Part shown: positions 11,638-23,604 of the stretch, one piece after another
Numbering within the stretch: position 1 is the first letter of the stretch
Layout: each line of letters opens with the position of its first letter
DNA from: Antitrichia curtipendula
Lineage: Eukaryota > Streptophyta > Bryopsida > Hypnales > Leucodontaceae
NCBI GenBank assembly: GCA_951230915.1
Contig: OX579642.1
Location: 5,022,001-5,086,000, forward strand
DNA: 64,000 nt
Reading direction: 5' to 3'
Program-made: the position numbers and the translations under genes
The notes under the pieces: generated by a model
Databases searched by the model: none
What the model saw: only the letters and a program-made list of their open reading frames with translations
Told to the model about the DNA's origin: nothing

Positions 11638-12948
11638 GTGGGGCTATTGGATAGAGTAGGAGAGTCAATTTATAGAGTAGGAACCCATAGCTCCACCAAG
11701 AATCAAAGAGAAGCTAGGAATAGAGGTAGAATCAACACGAGAAGTAGAAAAGGTAGAAGAGAGGAAGCAAATTCAAGTGATTCTAATCACTCCGATGAAT
11801 CTGCTCAATCTCAATCCGTAGCAACCTCGGAAAATGGGGTACATCCCAGGGGTATTCGCAAGGATATCAGTGAGGAAGTTAGACAAGAACTTAGAAATTC
11901 CGCATCCGCTCCGCAAGATAGACAAGTTCCGGTTTCCGGTTTACCAACTTCACAGCCGAGAGTCGGGTTTAATGACACCCAAATTTTCATTGAACCAGAG
12001 AAGAGGGAAAATAATTATGACATTTTGCAGGACATCAAGGATCAGAAGGCTAATGTTACCATTGGGCAACTTCTACATGACAATGCCAACTATCAAAAGC
12101 TGATCCGGGATGCCTGGACCAAGAGAAGGAAACGGAGATTTCAGCTTTCGACTGTAGCAGTTAACTTTGCCCAAGTTGAAGACTACGGACCACCGGAGCT
12201 TGCCGTGGAGATTGAAGGATGTTCCATTCCTAAAGTTTTGGTAGATGGAGGATCGGGAGTGAATCTGATGTTGGAGGATAAGGCTTTCGACTTAGGATTT
12301 ACCTCTTTCGAGGCCATAGACCAAGTACTGAGGATGGCAGATCAATCGAGGGTCGTCCCGGTGGGAAGACTTTCTCAAGTACCAATCCGGATTGGGAAGG
12401 TAACCTATCTCCTTAACTTTGTTATTATCCGAGTAGACAAATTAAGACCATTTCCTTTGTTGCTTGGAAGACCTTGGTTATATTCTGCAAGAGTGATTGT
12501 AGATTGGAGACACAAAGAATTTGTTATTGATAAATCCAATATCCGGATTCCTTGGAAGAATGAAGAATACCAAGGGGAGACAAGTGAATCGGATGGATAT
12601 ACCATGGATTGGTCAGATCTAGAAGATTCTTCTGCCACATCTGTCAATTTAGTTGGAGAGTTTGGCGGGATGACTGAGGCAGATTTCGATTTTCCAAAAC
12701 CTATAGTGGAACTGGGAGAGCCAAAGGAAGGAGACTTTTCTGATCCGGTTTTGAAATCCGCATTTGGTCAAACGGAAGATCAATCACTTGGAGAAGCCAA
12801 TGTTCCACTGACAACTGATTGGATAAGAAGACAGATTCAGGAGGGCAGTTTATCTAGTGTGAGTTTGAATGGAGGAAAGACCGATGTTCCATGGAGTGAG
12901 TTCCAAGTCCAATCGGAGGAATTGGAATCAGATCAAATCAAGATATAG
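11638..12948 (+). pseudogene. Element-2 protease region
   Basis: It is in frame with gag (stops at 11518, about 11576 and about 11628 separate them). After a low-complexity Arg/Ser segment it carries the plant retropepsin-like motif VDGGSGVNLML (Asp 12244-12246) and LLLGRPWL further on. The unusual GG in place of the DTG/DSG triplet is common in Tat/Athila-type proteases. The frame closes with TAG 12946-12948, where the RT frame begins in another phase. Confidence 0.75.
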
Positions 12949-14363
12949 TGAATCCCTCGGACTATGAGAAAGTGGAGATAGAACTAGGAAAGTCCTTTTT
13001 CCTAGGAAAATCCTTGAGCAGATGTGAGAAAAGGGACTATGTTAGGTTACTGAGGAAATACCTAAAGGTATTTGCTTGGACTCCATCGGACCTTAGCGGA
13101 ATTCCACCGGATCTAGGAGAACATCGGATTGATCTAGTTGATGGAGCTGTTCCGATCAGACAGCGTCAGTACAGACTCAATCCGAAGTACTCGCTCATGG
13201 TAAAGGAGGAAATTGACAGATTGTTGGAAGCTGGATTTATCTATCCGGTGAACAACTCGGAATGGGTTTCACCTATTGTGGTTGTTCCTAAAAAGGTGGG
13301 AGCAGATGGGAAGGTGAAGATCCGGGTTTGTCAGGATTTCAGGAAACTGAATGCTTCAACAAAGAAAGATTATTTTCCGTTACCTTTTACAGATATAATC
13401 CTGGATCAAGTATCTGGTTAGGAGTGTTATAGTTTCCTAGATGGATTTTCCGGGTACAACCAAGTGTCAATCTGCTTGGTAGACTAGCTGAAGACTACTT
13501 TCACTACGGAATGGGGAACATTTGCCTTCAACCGGATGCCATTCGGATTATGTAATGCTCCTGGAACATTTCAAAGGCTAATGATGGATATCTTTCAAGA
13601 ATTCCTCAGACACTTCTTAGAGGTGTTCATTGATGATTTTGCGGTGTTCAGCAAACAAGACAACCACCTGGAGCTGTTGGAGAAGACCTTCATCAAATGT
13701 CAAGAAACCGGATTGAAGTTACATCCGGGTAAGTGCTTCATGGAAATGCAATCTGGGATTTTGCTGGGGCAGGTTGTTAGTAAACGCGGATTGGAAGTTG
13801 ATGTGAATAAGGTCAAGGCCATTCTAGCCTTGGTACCTGCCACTTGTGTAAGGGAAATCCGCGGATTTCTAGGATGTGTTGGTTACTATAGAAGGTTCAT
13901 TGAGGGTTATGCCAAACTAGCTAGTCCTTTGACTGAACTCTTGAAAAAAGAAGTAGAATTCACTTGGACTGAGGAGAGACAGAGAGCTTTTGAAGACTTG
14001 AAGAGTAGATTGGTAAAAGCTCCTATCCTCTCTCCACCGGATTGGATCCGGGAGTTCCATGTAACCATAGACGCATCTGAATGGTGTCTAGGAGCTATTC
14101 TTTGGCAGTATGAGGAAAAGAAGGAGTGTCCTATCTATTATGCTAGTAGACATATGAGTCTAGCTGAGAAGAAGTATACCACAACTGAAAGGGAAGCCCT
14201 TGCTATGGTTTACGCTTGCAAGAAGTTCCGGCATTATCTACTAGGATACAAGATCATTTTCCATACGGATCATGATTCACTAAAGTATCTAGTAAATAAA
14301 TCGGATCTATTTAGTAGGATTGCTAGATGGATACTATTGCTGCAGAAGTTCAACTATGAGGTG
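12948..14363 (+). pseudogene. Element-2 reverse transcriptase and N-terminal RNase H
   Basis: RT motifs are in order: RQRQYRLNP, SPIVVVPKKVGADGKVKIR, FLDGFSGYNQV, MPFGLCNAPGTFQR and the catalytic FIDD (13626-13637), a usual variant of YxDD in this lineage. RNase H follows with VTIDASEWCLGA, TEREALAMVYA and FHTDHDSLKYL. The phase differs from gag-protease, so either a frameshift site or an indel lies near 12948. Stops at 13419-13421 and near 13485 break it. The reading frame is cut at 14363 by the 4.3-kb insertion and resumes at 18704. Confidence 0.85.
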
Positions 14364-16439
14364 TGTGAGCTCCCAATTTGTCACTTGGGACTCGTAGAAT
14401 TATTTTTTTGGAAATTTGCAATTTAAAGTTAAGAATAAGATGCAAAAAGCCATAAAAAGAGTGTAGAACCAAAATAGGGTTGTCACATATCCATTGTAGT
14501 ATTTGGTCTAGATTTGTATTTAAACTTAGAATCCCACCAAACCTGGCCCAAAAATAGGTAAAAAGAATAAAACGGTTAGAGTTGGAGGATTTGAGTCACA
14601 TAGGCCCAAAAGGGCTAAATCCCACCATGAATGTGGCAATTCATGGCTAAGTCGGTCCGAGGGATCCACAACGAGGCCACTAGGTCGGGTCCTAGAGTTA
14701 GGTTTAGAATTCCCCAAACCCCGATTGTTAGCATGCAGGAGCCACTTACGCAAGACCGGGCCCGTGGAAGAATCTACAGCCCAAGGATGGTGTCCTAGGG
14801 TAAATTCCATGCCAGGAGTCCAACAACGAAATTGATTCGCCAAGATTCCTCTATCTGCAAAAGATTCCCGCACCGTCGCTAATCCGAGGAGATGGCCAAT
14901 TCATCTCCACTGACCAATTGTGCCAGGTACGGAAATGCACCTGCACATCTTTCATGTGACCCCCTGAGAGGTCATGTGAAAAATCCCGTCATCTTCCGAC
15001 GTGCAAAAGAATCTTTTGCGGGTGGTCAACCCTAGTAACTTCCAACGGGAATTTCATGGAAATTACCCAGGTTATCGGAAAATCTCACAAAAAATTAGAC
15101 TAGCTTGTTTTATGTTAATAATACGCTCCGTGAAGTTTCACAACATTCCGATAACAGCAAGTACCCGAACCGGCGAGATTCCTCGAGAATTAATCACGTG
15201 GCGGGGTCCCCGCCGTGTTGATCGGCATTCCGGGACCATACGATGGCGAAATGAAGTCAACCACGAGTCTTTTTTGACTTCCTCACACCTACCGGAGACC
15301 CTAGGCTATTTACATTTCTCAAAATAGGATACCCCCAAGATCTAGGATTTTACCACGATTTAGTTTTTAAACTAAATTAGCCTACGATGGTTTTTTGTCC
15401 TCGGTACAGGGGGTAGGGAGGTCTTGGACTATACACGGCGATCTGGAGCCAATGGTGCATTCCGTTTGACAATTGGAGTAAATCTCCAAAAGTTAAGAGG
15501 TTGGTTCAGCGTAGATAGGTAAAAGTAGTTTTTTAGGGATTAGGATGAAAATCTTTGAAGATGAGGATGAAAATCCAAGTTGATAAGGTTACCTTAGAAC
15601 TCTTGAGGGAGGGGTGGGGCCTTAGAAACCTATTTCAAGTCCCCATTTTTCTCTCAAGAACACCCCCAAATCTTGTTTTGGGTCCGTGGGTTCAACTTAT
15701 GTTGGAAGATTTTGGCGTTTTAGCCAAGAAACCTCTACGGTGTTTTGGGAGCACTTTTGGCTTCCGTTGTTGGTTCATTTCAAGCTTTTTGAAGGTCCTT
15801 TGAGGTCCCTCTATCTTACCTTGTATCTTGTTGTGAGTGAGCGGGTTTTATTTACACTTGTGTGTCTTTCTTGTGTCTTGTACTAATCCTAAAGCCCCCC
15901 CCACCGTACCTTGGCGATGCCGCTTTGGGGGGCCTTTAGTATGTGAGTGTTGCCCATGATTATTCTTGCTTTGTGGGAACGGTTGCCTTGTATGTGAGTC
16001 CTAATCATAGTCACCTTTTCCGTGTTGCTTGTGAGTGGGCCCCACCGCCTTGAGGCGGCGAAGCTTTGAACCTGTAACTTACCCTAGTCTTAGATTGTGT
16101 GTCAAAACCGACCCGATACGACGGAGCTTTGAATCGGGGAAACTCGCAAGTCCTAGAGTTGGTGTCAAAACCAAACTACGGCGAAGCTTTGAACCCCCGT
16201 GTAGTTGAAACTCCAAAGTTTAGTTCCCAAGACCTTCTTGGGAAAGTCCAAAGTTTAGCCCCCAAGAATCGCCTTAGATTGTAGAGAAGTGAAGCAAACA
16301 ACCTCGTCGCGAGATAGTTTCGTTATTATTTGTTGTTAAAAGGTCTAGCTCACCTCCCCGCTACGGCAAAGCTTTAACCTTGAACATCCGGTTTAAGATT
16401 GTGTTAAGTGGGTTCCCATACGGGAACCCGAGGAGAAAA

Positions 16440-16790
16440 TATTGTAGTAAAAATCGAGTCCAGCCCAGAGGACCATTCAAGGGACCAGCCATAAGGCTCC
16501 AGTGAGCAAGGTCGCCCGTCCAGTCAGCAAGGTAGCCCGTCCAGTCAAGTCGGGGGGAGTTGGGGCTCCAGTGAGCAAGGTCACCCGTCCAGTAAGGTCG
16601 GGGGGGAGAATCAGGGCTCCAGTGAGCAAGGTCCCGTCCAGTCAAGTCGGGGGGGAGTCGGGGCTCCAGTGAGCAAGGTCGCCCGTCCAATCAGGTCGGA
16701 AGGGGAGTCGGAGTCCAGTTCGGGGGTTTGTCCAGGCAGTTCGGGGAGTTTTGTCCAGGCAGTTCGAGGAGTTGTCCAGGCAGTTCGGGA
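16440..16790. repeat. GC-rich tandem repeats
   Basis: Units of the type GGGCTCCAGTGAGCAAGGTC followed by CCCGTCCAGTCAGGTCGG recur about five times, and a shorter unit (TTGTCCAGGCAGTTCGGG) recurs three times at the right end. The minus-strand open frame across this block (16361-16690) is a product of the repeat and is not called as a gene. The text resembles, but is not the same as, the arrays in the giant hAT. Confidence 0.75.
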
Positions 16791-17629
16791 ATCACTGAAA
16801 AAAAAGAAAACTAAAAGAAGGGGGGAACTCCTACAAGAAAAAAATTGAACCTCTACACTACTTAAGGTTCAGAGTCCGGATGGGGAGTCGGATCCATCGT
16901 GCGCACGTGAAGTTAATCGAGAGCAATTTGAGAGTAGAGGGGAAAAGAGAGTAGAAAAAATGGGGTGGAGCCCAAGATAAGCTCCACGTGGGACATACGC
17001 CATCCAAAACCTGCAAAGCCACGAAAAGATACAAGGAGAAGTAGAGTAGAAGATGACTATGTAGAAAAGGGAGCGAGAGAGACAATAAATAGTGACCTAG
17101 GCCTAGGATTAAGGACAATTAGAAAGGAAAATCTTGAGGATTCATAGCAACCATTAGAAGGGGGATTAGGATGACACCAAGATAAAATGGTGTAAGAGAG
17201 TAGGAGGGACATTAAAACCTTCTTGGGGTTTGAATCTATAGTTGTAAGACATCCATAAAGGTTTAGGTAGAATAGTGTTAGGGTAGAAAGAGAAGAAGGG
17301 AAAGAAAAAGAGGAAGAAGGAAAGGAGAAAGAAGGAGGAAGGGCAGGAGAAAGGTTTAGATCGCACGGGGTCATAATTTTTTCCAAAAATAAGCGGTGAG
17401 CTTGAAGAAATTCAACCAAAATCAAGGACCACCATGGAGCACGAAAATGTGCCTACGGACATGGACGAACTTCTCTCCAAAACCGGCAGTGAAGGGGTGA
17501 GTTTTTGATTTAATCTTTGGTCTATTGTTCCCAATTAGCTTTTGGTTCTTCCCTTAAATTTAGCCCTCTTCACGTGAATAGTAAACCGTGATAGGTAAAG
17601 TAAAAATTAGGAATAGAAGCTAAATTGTA

Positions 17630-18125
17630 GAGTTAGTTTTAGGAGTAAAAACTTAGAGTTAGTTTTAGGAGTAAAAAGCTAGAGTTAAATTTAAGAGTAA
17701 AAATTTAGAGTTAGTTTTAGGAGTAAGAAACTAAAGTTAAATTTAGGAGTAAGAAACTAGAGTTAAATTTAGGAATAAAAACTTAGAGTTAGTTTTAGGA
17801 GTAAAAAGCTAGAGTTAAATTGAGGAGTAAAAACTTAGAGTTAGTTTTAGGAGTAAAAAGCTAGAGTTAATTTTAGGAGTAAAAAGCTAGAGTTAAATTT
17901 AAGAGTAAAAACTTAGAGTTAGTTTTAGGAGTAAAAAACTAGAGTTAAATTGAGGAGTAAAAACTTAGAGTTAGTTTTAGGAGTAAAAACCTAGAGTTAA
18001 TTTTAGGAGTAAAAAGCTAGAGTTAAATTTAAGAGTAAAAACTTAGAGTTAGTTTTAGGAGTAAAAAGCTAGAGTTAGTTTTAGGAGTAAAAATTTAGAG
18101 TTAGTTTTAGGAGTAAAGGATTAGA
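17630..18125. repeat. AT-rich tandem array, unit about 30-36 bp
   Basis: A repeated phrase of the form TTAGAGTTAGTTTTAGGAG followed by TAAAAAGCTAGAG recurs roughly fifteen times with small changes. No coding content. The decay gradient at both edges (to about 18300) is typical of local slippage or unequal exchange. Confidence 0.85.
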
Positions 18126-18698
18126 GATAAGTCTTACGAGTAAACATCTAAAGTTAAATTAGGAGTAAAAATCTAGGATTAATTTAGGAGTCAACCGCGA
18201 GGGTAAAAGTCAAAACATAGAGTCAAAATTGGAGTTAAAAATTAGAGTTAGCATTTGAGAGTAAAAATTCATAGTTACATTTAGAGGTTAGGGATTCGAG
18301 CAAAAACTAAGCTCAAGATTAGCTGGTAGAATTGGAACTTCCAAAAAGAAGTAGTCTTAGAGGTTCGAAGAAGGAACGTGAGGGTTCCCCTTTCACGTAG
18401 TTAGGGACGTTAGAAATGACGCCAACTACCCAGCCAACCCTAGACATAGGGTAGAGAGTTAAAAGTTAGGATTTACTATCACCTTGGTCATTGCAGTTAA
18501 CCTGTTAGTTACCTGTGCATTTCTAGTAGTTTCGCTGCCATCCACAACACTTAGGAGATGTTAGCAAAAAAAATGCATTGCTTGGAAGGCACAGTGGACC
18601 GTGCTTACAACACCCCCATATGTTAAAAAGGTGGATAAAGGCATAGAACCTGGTCGGTGTTCGCCTGATTATCAAGGGTGGGTAATCTTGCGCCCACA

Positions 18699-18886
18699 AG
18701 GTGGTGGTGAAGTCTGGCAAGTCAAACGCCAATGCGGATTTCCTGTCCAGACAGAGAGGACCGGAAGCAGTGGTGGGGATTTTAGACTACTTTCCGGATG
18801 AATTTTCGAAAGAGGAACTGGAAGGTAGGAGGAATCTCCTAGTTAGTAAAGTGCCACATCCCACTGTTCAAATTGCATCCAGATGA
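18699..18886 (+). pseudogene. Element-2 RNase H C-terminal tail
   Basis: Read from the duplicated AGGTG, it continues the RNase H interrupted at 14363: VVKSGKSNANADFLSRQRG is the usual end of RNase H in this family. About 40 residues follow before a TGA at 18884-18886. The next 26 bases are the purine-rich tract and then the 3' LTR, so there is no room for an integrase. The same C-terminal text occurs at 8577-8650. Confidence 0.75.
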
Positions 18887-18912
18887 GTCTGTCATTGTAG
18901 TAATTTGGGGAT

Positions 18913-19513
18913 TGTAGGGGCTTCTTGAGTGACTTGCTGGCGTAGATTAGTTTCCAGGTTAGTTGTGAAGAAGAACTTGCGTCCCATCCTTTTCTGTCCT
19001 TTTGTTATTTTCCTTTTTAGTGAAATCTTTAGTCACTCTAATCATCTGGAGGGTAGGATTTACGCATCCTTCCTTAACATAAGAGCGGACCCCTCCGTAT
19101 ACGAGGCTAAACTTCTACTTTCAGTTACTAATAGTTTAGGGTATAGATCCAGATCTAGAAGAAGAACAGGGTTTGGACACGCCTTCCGGTTCCACATCCA
19201 CATCCTTGAGTGATAAGTTGTTGCTCTAGACAAGGAGAGGCACATGATGATGACACTCTTCCATGTCTGGTGAAGTGGTGTGAAATTGTATGGGTCTGAA
19301 GAAAGAGTCTTTTAGAAGTACGGGTGTTCAAGAGGGAGTTTCCGGTTTTCAATTCCGGATTCTTTTGCCTTGGGTTTGGTTTTCCGGATCCCATTCCGGT
19401 AATTTTGAGGAATCTGCAGTTAAAGTCCTTTGGGAACAATACACGGGTCATCTTGGATGTTTTGTCATTTAAAACATCTAAAGGTAGGATTTGTACTTCC
19501 TTGTGCTACGACA
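18913..19513 (+). repeat. 3' LTR of element 2 (601 bp)
   Basis: It starts TGTAGGGGCTTC after the purine-rich GGGGAT and ends CTACGACA. It is the uninterrupted partner of 8679-9822 and supplies the empty TTAA site. Confidence 0.88.
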
Positions 19514-19618
19514 TCCACCTACTTCATCCTCACGCACCAAGACAAGATAATCAACGCCGTTCTCAAGGTACGGTTCATCATAAGTTGTATGAAATTCACA
19601 TCGTGCAAGGGGGGGTAA
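19514..19618 (+). other. 3' internal tail and polypurine tract of the chromovirus
   Basis: This short piece resumes the outer chromovirus after element 2. It ends in CAAGGGGGGGTAA directly before the 3' LTR TG, a typical polypurine tract that primes plus-strand synthesis. Confidence 0.65.
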
Positions 19619-20077
19619 TGTTACGACTGCGTCATCTCATCTGGACGTGGACATTGAATGACCTAGAGGAAGAGGTTATGGTGGCAGTTCCTTGAAGGCA
19701 GTTACGGAAAACTTCGAGACAGTTAAGAACAGTCGGGATAAAGTCTAGTGAGGGGGGCGTTGTCCCTCACGCAACATTCTTTCAATATGAATGTTGGATC
19801 TCGACGTCTACTTTGATGATTCCAATCTTAGCATTCATGGTTCATGATCTCGTGTTTGTCCATCATGTATGAAGAGAGTCTTGATAAGCGTAGACATGCA
19901 GATGGATCGTATATGAGAAGTGAGATTGTCTGATCATATATCCATAGCAAGGTTAAGATCACAGACTTTGTGAATGGTGATGTCACATGGTTGGATTCCC
20001 AGAAGATTAGGACGATGAAAGTCCCATTTGTGTTGGAGCATCGACAGTGTCCCGTGTTTTGAGCTTGAGTCATGATA
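19619..20077 (+). repeat. 3' LTR of the chromovirus (459 bp)
   Basis: Direct-repeat partner of 1868-2327. Its final CA has become TA. It is followed at once by CAATA, the right target-site duplication. Confidence 0.9.
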
Positions 20078-20082
20078 CAATA

Positions 20083-20339
20083 TCTCTTAAAATAGGATGG
20101 AATGATTCTTGTATGTTATTCTCATAACATCCTAAAGGGATTAACTATCAAATTGCTAGCCTTTAAGACCCCACATGGAAAGTAATTAAGTTGGTAGATG
20201 TGCCCAACCTACCCTTTTGCTAATAGAAATAGAAGAAGCTGGAAGGAAATAGATTTTATTTTAATGAAGTGACTTAAATACCTTGAAAGTTCTAGTTATG
20301 GAATTAGTTAGATTAACTAATCTCCTTGCCCTCACTACT
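20083..20339. other. Short non-coding flank
   Basis: Host-side sequence to the right of the chromovirus. Nothing recognisable is seen in it. Confidence 0.5.
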
Positions 20340-21697
20340 TTAGAGCATCGCCACCGTGGCTTAGTACACTATGCTCCAAGATCAAGAGCCAAAACGGCAC
20401 CTATCGTGGCTTCAAGCATTGTTTCCAAAGCACCAAGCATGCCAAGTTTTGTGTTTTTTCTTCAACTTCCAATGCACAGTGAAATTTAGCAAGGCTTGGA
20501 ATTCACTATTTCAGCATTACTTTTCATGTTTTTAGTCATCAAAGCTCTTGACACATAGGTCGTACGAAGTCCCACTTGTTGACACCGCCTCAAATCTCCT
20601 CCTCCAACCAAATGTTCATTTCTTGTTTCTTTTTTTGAGAGTGAATCGTCAAATTGTCAAAATGCACCTTGACTCTTATAGTTCTTCACAAATGAATCTA
20701 GCTAAGGTAGCGAACCTCATTCTGACCATTTAAGCAATTACACATATTTGGAACACAAGTTTACTGAACAGAGAAATTTTCCCATGTATAGAAATAGAGT
20801 TTAGAAGGATTCCATATTTTTTCAGAATTTTATTTCTCAAAACATAATTACTACAAAATTTTAGTTAAGGATTTTGTTTGGCCTATTCTTGTCATATAGG
20901 TCTTCCTATTTCCAACCACAGGTTGGTTGCAAAATCAACCAAGACTGCAACCAATCGTAATGCGCCACGACTACATTAGAAATTGTGCCATAATTAATCA
21001 TTGTTTTTCTCCTGCTAATTGGAAAGAGAATAATTTATATAACAAGAATAGATCCTTGGTCGGAATGAGGTCGACTACCTTAAATGTTGACTGCTCTAAT
21101 TCCCTAATGCTGAGTTTATTGATCAGATGATATGCATGTAAACTAATTATAATAGATCCACCCATTGTGGACCACTTAAACAATTCCGCATATGTTCTGG
21201 AACAATTGAAGGCAATGTGAATTTACAGTCCTGTAGGAAGATAGAAATGATGGGCATTGCCAAAATTTTGTGATTTTTTTCCTTGCATTGAATTTACTAT
21301 GAATTTCTGAAGCCAAAAGTTGGCCTCAACCCATCTCCACTCTGTAGAGTCATGCATAACTGATGACTATGAGAGTAACTGCTACTCACTTGAACACCCA
21401 AAGTTAAGGACATATGGCATCATGACTTTGGAGCATTGATATAACCATCCCAAAAATTGATCATGGAATTGAATCCTAGCATGTACTGAAATTGATATCC
21501 CCTAGTGGTTGGCAACCGGGTATTGGTTGGTGATGGTTGGTTCTACCATAGTGAGCACAGGGATCGTGAAACTTCAAATTCATCACTTGAGTTGAGCTGC
21601 TGCAAGTCATTATTGATCTACAATTATATTTTTTGATGCCATTGCAGATTGATTCATAGAGCTAGTGGGTGTGCAAGTCTTCCGTACTCCTTTCTCA

Positions 21698-22649
21698 CCC
21701 CTAGAGGACATTGTCCCCTTTGGGGACAAAATGGATTTTGGACAAGTTCATGTGACCTCAAATTTTAATGAAACTTTTTGAAACTTTCTCATAAGATAGA
21801 CAAACTTCTTAGCTTCGTGGGAATATAATTTTTATTTCAATTAGTAACCAAGAGCAAAAGTTATGCCATCTGAAACATAATTTTCACTTCACAGGGCAGA
21901 AAAAAATATCCACAAAAACATGAAATTAATTTTTAAAATTTGTCCCCTTATAGGTCATATTTTTGTCTACATGTGAAGCTTTGATTCGTTCCATTTGGAT
22001 TAGTGATGTGAAAGTTATGAACAATCTAGGCATCTTCTTGAAAAAAAATAACTTATAGGATTCATTTCTAAATGCAATTTTTCAAATTTTTCAAATTTTT
22101 CAAATTTTTTTTTGAAAAGGTTAAGTTTGATTGCTAGAACAATCTCGTCATTGGATTTAATGTGTTTCAATCCCATCTTAGAGCTATTAATAATTTAGTT
22201 TTTCTTTCAATCTTGGACCTACTTCTACTTAAAACGTTTTTAAAGAATGAAAAACAAGCATTTTCTTTTGAATTTTTTTCCCTAGACTTTCAACTCAATT
22301 CTTCAATACTAATTTTTTTAATTCAAAGTCTATAGTGCAAAAAAATTCCTCAAAGGGCGGTCAAAGTCATCTGAAATTGCATGCTAGTGTTCAAATTGTT
22401 TTTCTTCTTTCAGCTTTGAATGCTAATATCTTCCAATTTGTATAGTCAAACTCCATGAAAAATTTACCACATGGTCTTAAACAAGTAAAGTACAAGATCC
22501 TACAATTATATTCTTATATACATATATAAGTTTTTTTTGTTTTTGCTTTTTTTTATTTTTTTATTTTATTTTTATTTTGCGTGAACGCAACAGAAATGGC
22601 AGTTTTGAGTGGTTTTTGACAGAAAAAATGACCTTGGCCCTTTAGAATT
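21698..22649 (-). mobile_element. Decayed TTAA-type element, reverse copy (about 950 bp)
   Basis: It begins CCCCTAGAGGACATTGTCCC and ends TGACCTTGGCCCTTTAGA, which match in inverted order the ends of the clean copy at 28423-29095. Internal text also matches on the opposite strand. The left TTAA is lost (CTCA); a TTAA remains near 22650-22653. No ORF of note. Confidence 0.65.
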
Positions 22650-23238
22650 TTAAAACAATAGTGTCAATCAAACAATTTTTTTATGAAACTAGCCACTAAA
22701 ATTGACAATTTCACCACATCATGGCAAAATGAGTGTTAGGTTTAAGATTGAATTCTTACTTTGGTTTCTAACTTGAAATTGAAATTAATAACTGTTGTTG
22801 GCATAACATTTAGTAGCCTTCACAGAGGTTGCCTTTCCCTTTGTGGAGGCCTCATTCACAAAAAAACATCCATATGTGGAATTAAAGTGGCTTCAGTACC
22901 GGGTACCAAGATCATGGTAGTAAATTTATGGTGTACACAAATCTTTTTGCTAAATCTCAGAGAAGCCAAACAAATCAACAAAGAAATGTTAAGATATAAG
23001 TTATATGTCAAAAATCTCCATAATAATACTTTGAACCAAATACCAATGTCATTTAGCCCTTGGCCATCAAAAAATAATTTTGATAGCCAATGAAAGAACT
23101 ACTTCAATGGCATTAGTGGGAATGAAGGTTGGATATGTCATTTTTATATTGAAATCAATTTTCCACCATGAATCCTTAAAGGATATGGGATAATTTAAAA
23201 ATGAAAGCTTGACCGCTCATTGTTAAAATGTTAAAATT

Positions 23239-23604
23239 ATATTTGATGTAGAATTCCAGACCTCATTTAGACATAGTAAAATAACTTTTTTTCAAAAATT
23301 TTGAACTAAAAAAAGTTGGTAAATCTATCTCAATTTCATCTCCATAAACCCATTTGAAATATTAAGTCTCCAATCAAAAGTTCTGGACAAAATTCAAAGA
23401 AGATGTTTGAAAATGACATAGAAAATATTCCTTCCAACCCCTCTCTAAAATTTGTTTATAACTTTTGATTGGAGTCTAGAAATATCAAACGAGTTTATGG
23501 AGATGAAATTTAACTTGATTTTTCAACTTTTTTTAGTCCGGAGGTTTTGGAAAAAAGTTATTTTATTATGCCTAAATGAGGTCCAGAATTCTACTTTAAA
23601 TATA
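23239..23604. repeat. Long imperfect inverted repeat (hairpin), arms about 150 bp
   Basis: The left arm (about 23239-23392) contains GAATTCCAGACCTCATTTAG and TTTCATCTCCATAAAC; the right arm (about 23453-23604) is its reverse complement with scattered mismatches, separated by a loop of about 60 bp. The structure could form a stem and resembles a fold-back MITE or a small-RNA-producing hairpin. No clear TSD was found. Confidence 0.75.

Larger units (their letters stand above)
14364..18698. mobile_element. 4.3-kb TG...CA insertion, possible giant solo LTR
   Basis: It interrupts the element-2 RNase H frame. The left edge is TGTGAGCTCCC and the right edge TTGCGCCCACA, and both sides carry the 5-bp duplication AGGTG (14359-14363 and 18699-18703). 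Retroviral-type ends (TG/CA) plus a 5-bp TSD point to an LTR retrotransposon product. I see no matching LTR pair inside and no gag or pol, so a long solo LTR or a LARD-like unit fits best. It contains a GC-rich tandem array and a long AT-rich array. Strand is undetermined. Confidence 0.65.
8577..19513 (+). mobile_element. Second Ty3/gypsy element (Tat/Athila-like primer site) without integrase
   Basis: It is nested in the chromovirus. Its LTRs (8679-9822 with an internal insertion, and 18913-19513) start TGTAGGGGCTTC and end CTACGACA. A primer-binding site TGGCGCCACTGCCAGGGA follows the 5' LTR, as in plant Tat/Athila-type elements. Gag with three zinc knuckles, protease, RT and RNase H are present, but no integrase lies between RNase H and the 3' LTR. 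The left boundary is not clean because a partial upstream unit precedes the 5' LTR, so I cannot show a TSD. The copy is also broken by a 4.3-kb insertion in RNase H. Confidence 0.8.
1868..20077 (+). mobile_element. Ty3/gypsy chromovirus LTR retrotransposon, interrupted by nested insertions
   Basis: The element starts with TGTTACGACTGCG and its two LTRs (1868-2327 and 19619-20077) are in direct orientation. Both sides are flanked by the 5-bp duplication CAATA (1863-1867 and 20078-20082). The internal part encodes gag, protease, reverse transcriptase, RNase H, integrase and chromodomain in the order typical of chromoviruses (established knowledge). After the pol 3' end near 7303 the sequence is displaced by a second retroelement, and the chromovirus tail resumes at about 19514. 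Many stops and one frameshift make it defective. The clade is uncertain; a Tcn1-like chromovirus is my inference from the RT and RNase H character. Confidence 0.9.

Noticed and set aside
14476..14495. TAGGGTTGTCACATATCC resembling the hAT termini, near the left edge of the 4.3-kb unit
   Set aside because: No matching complementary end or 8-bp duplication was found, so it is taken as chance.
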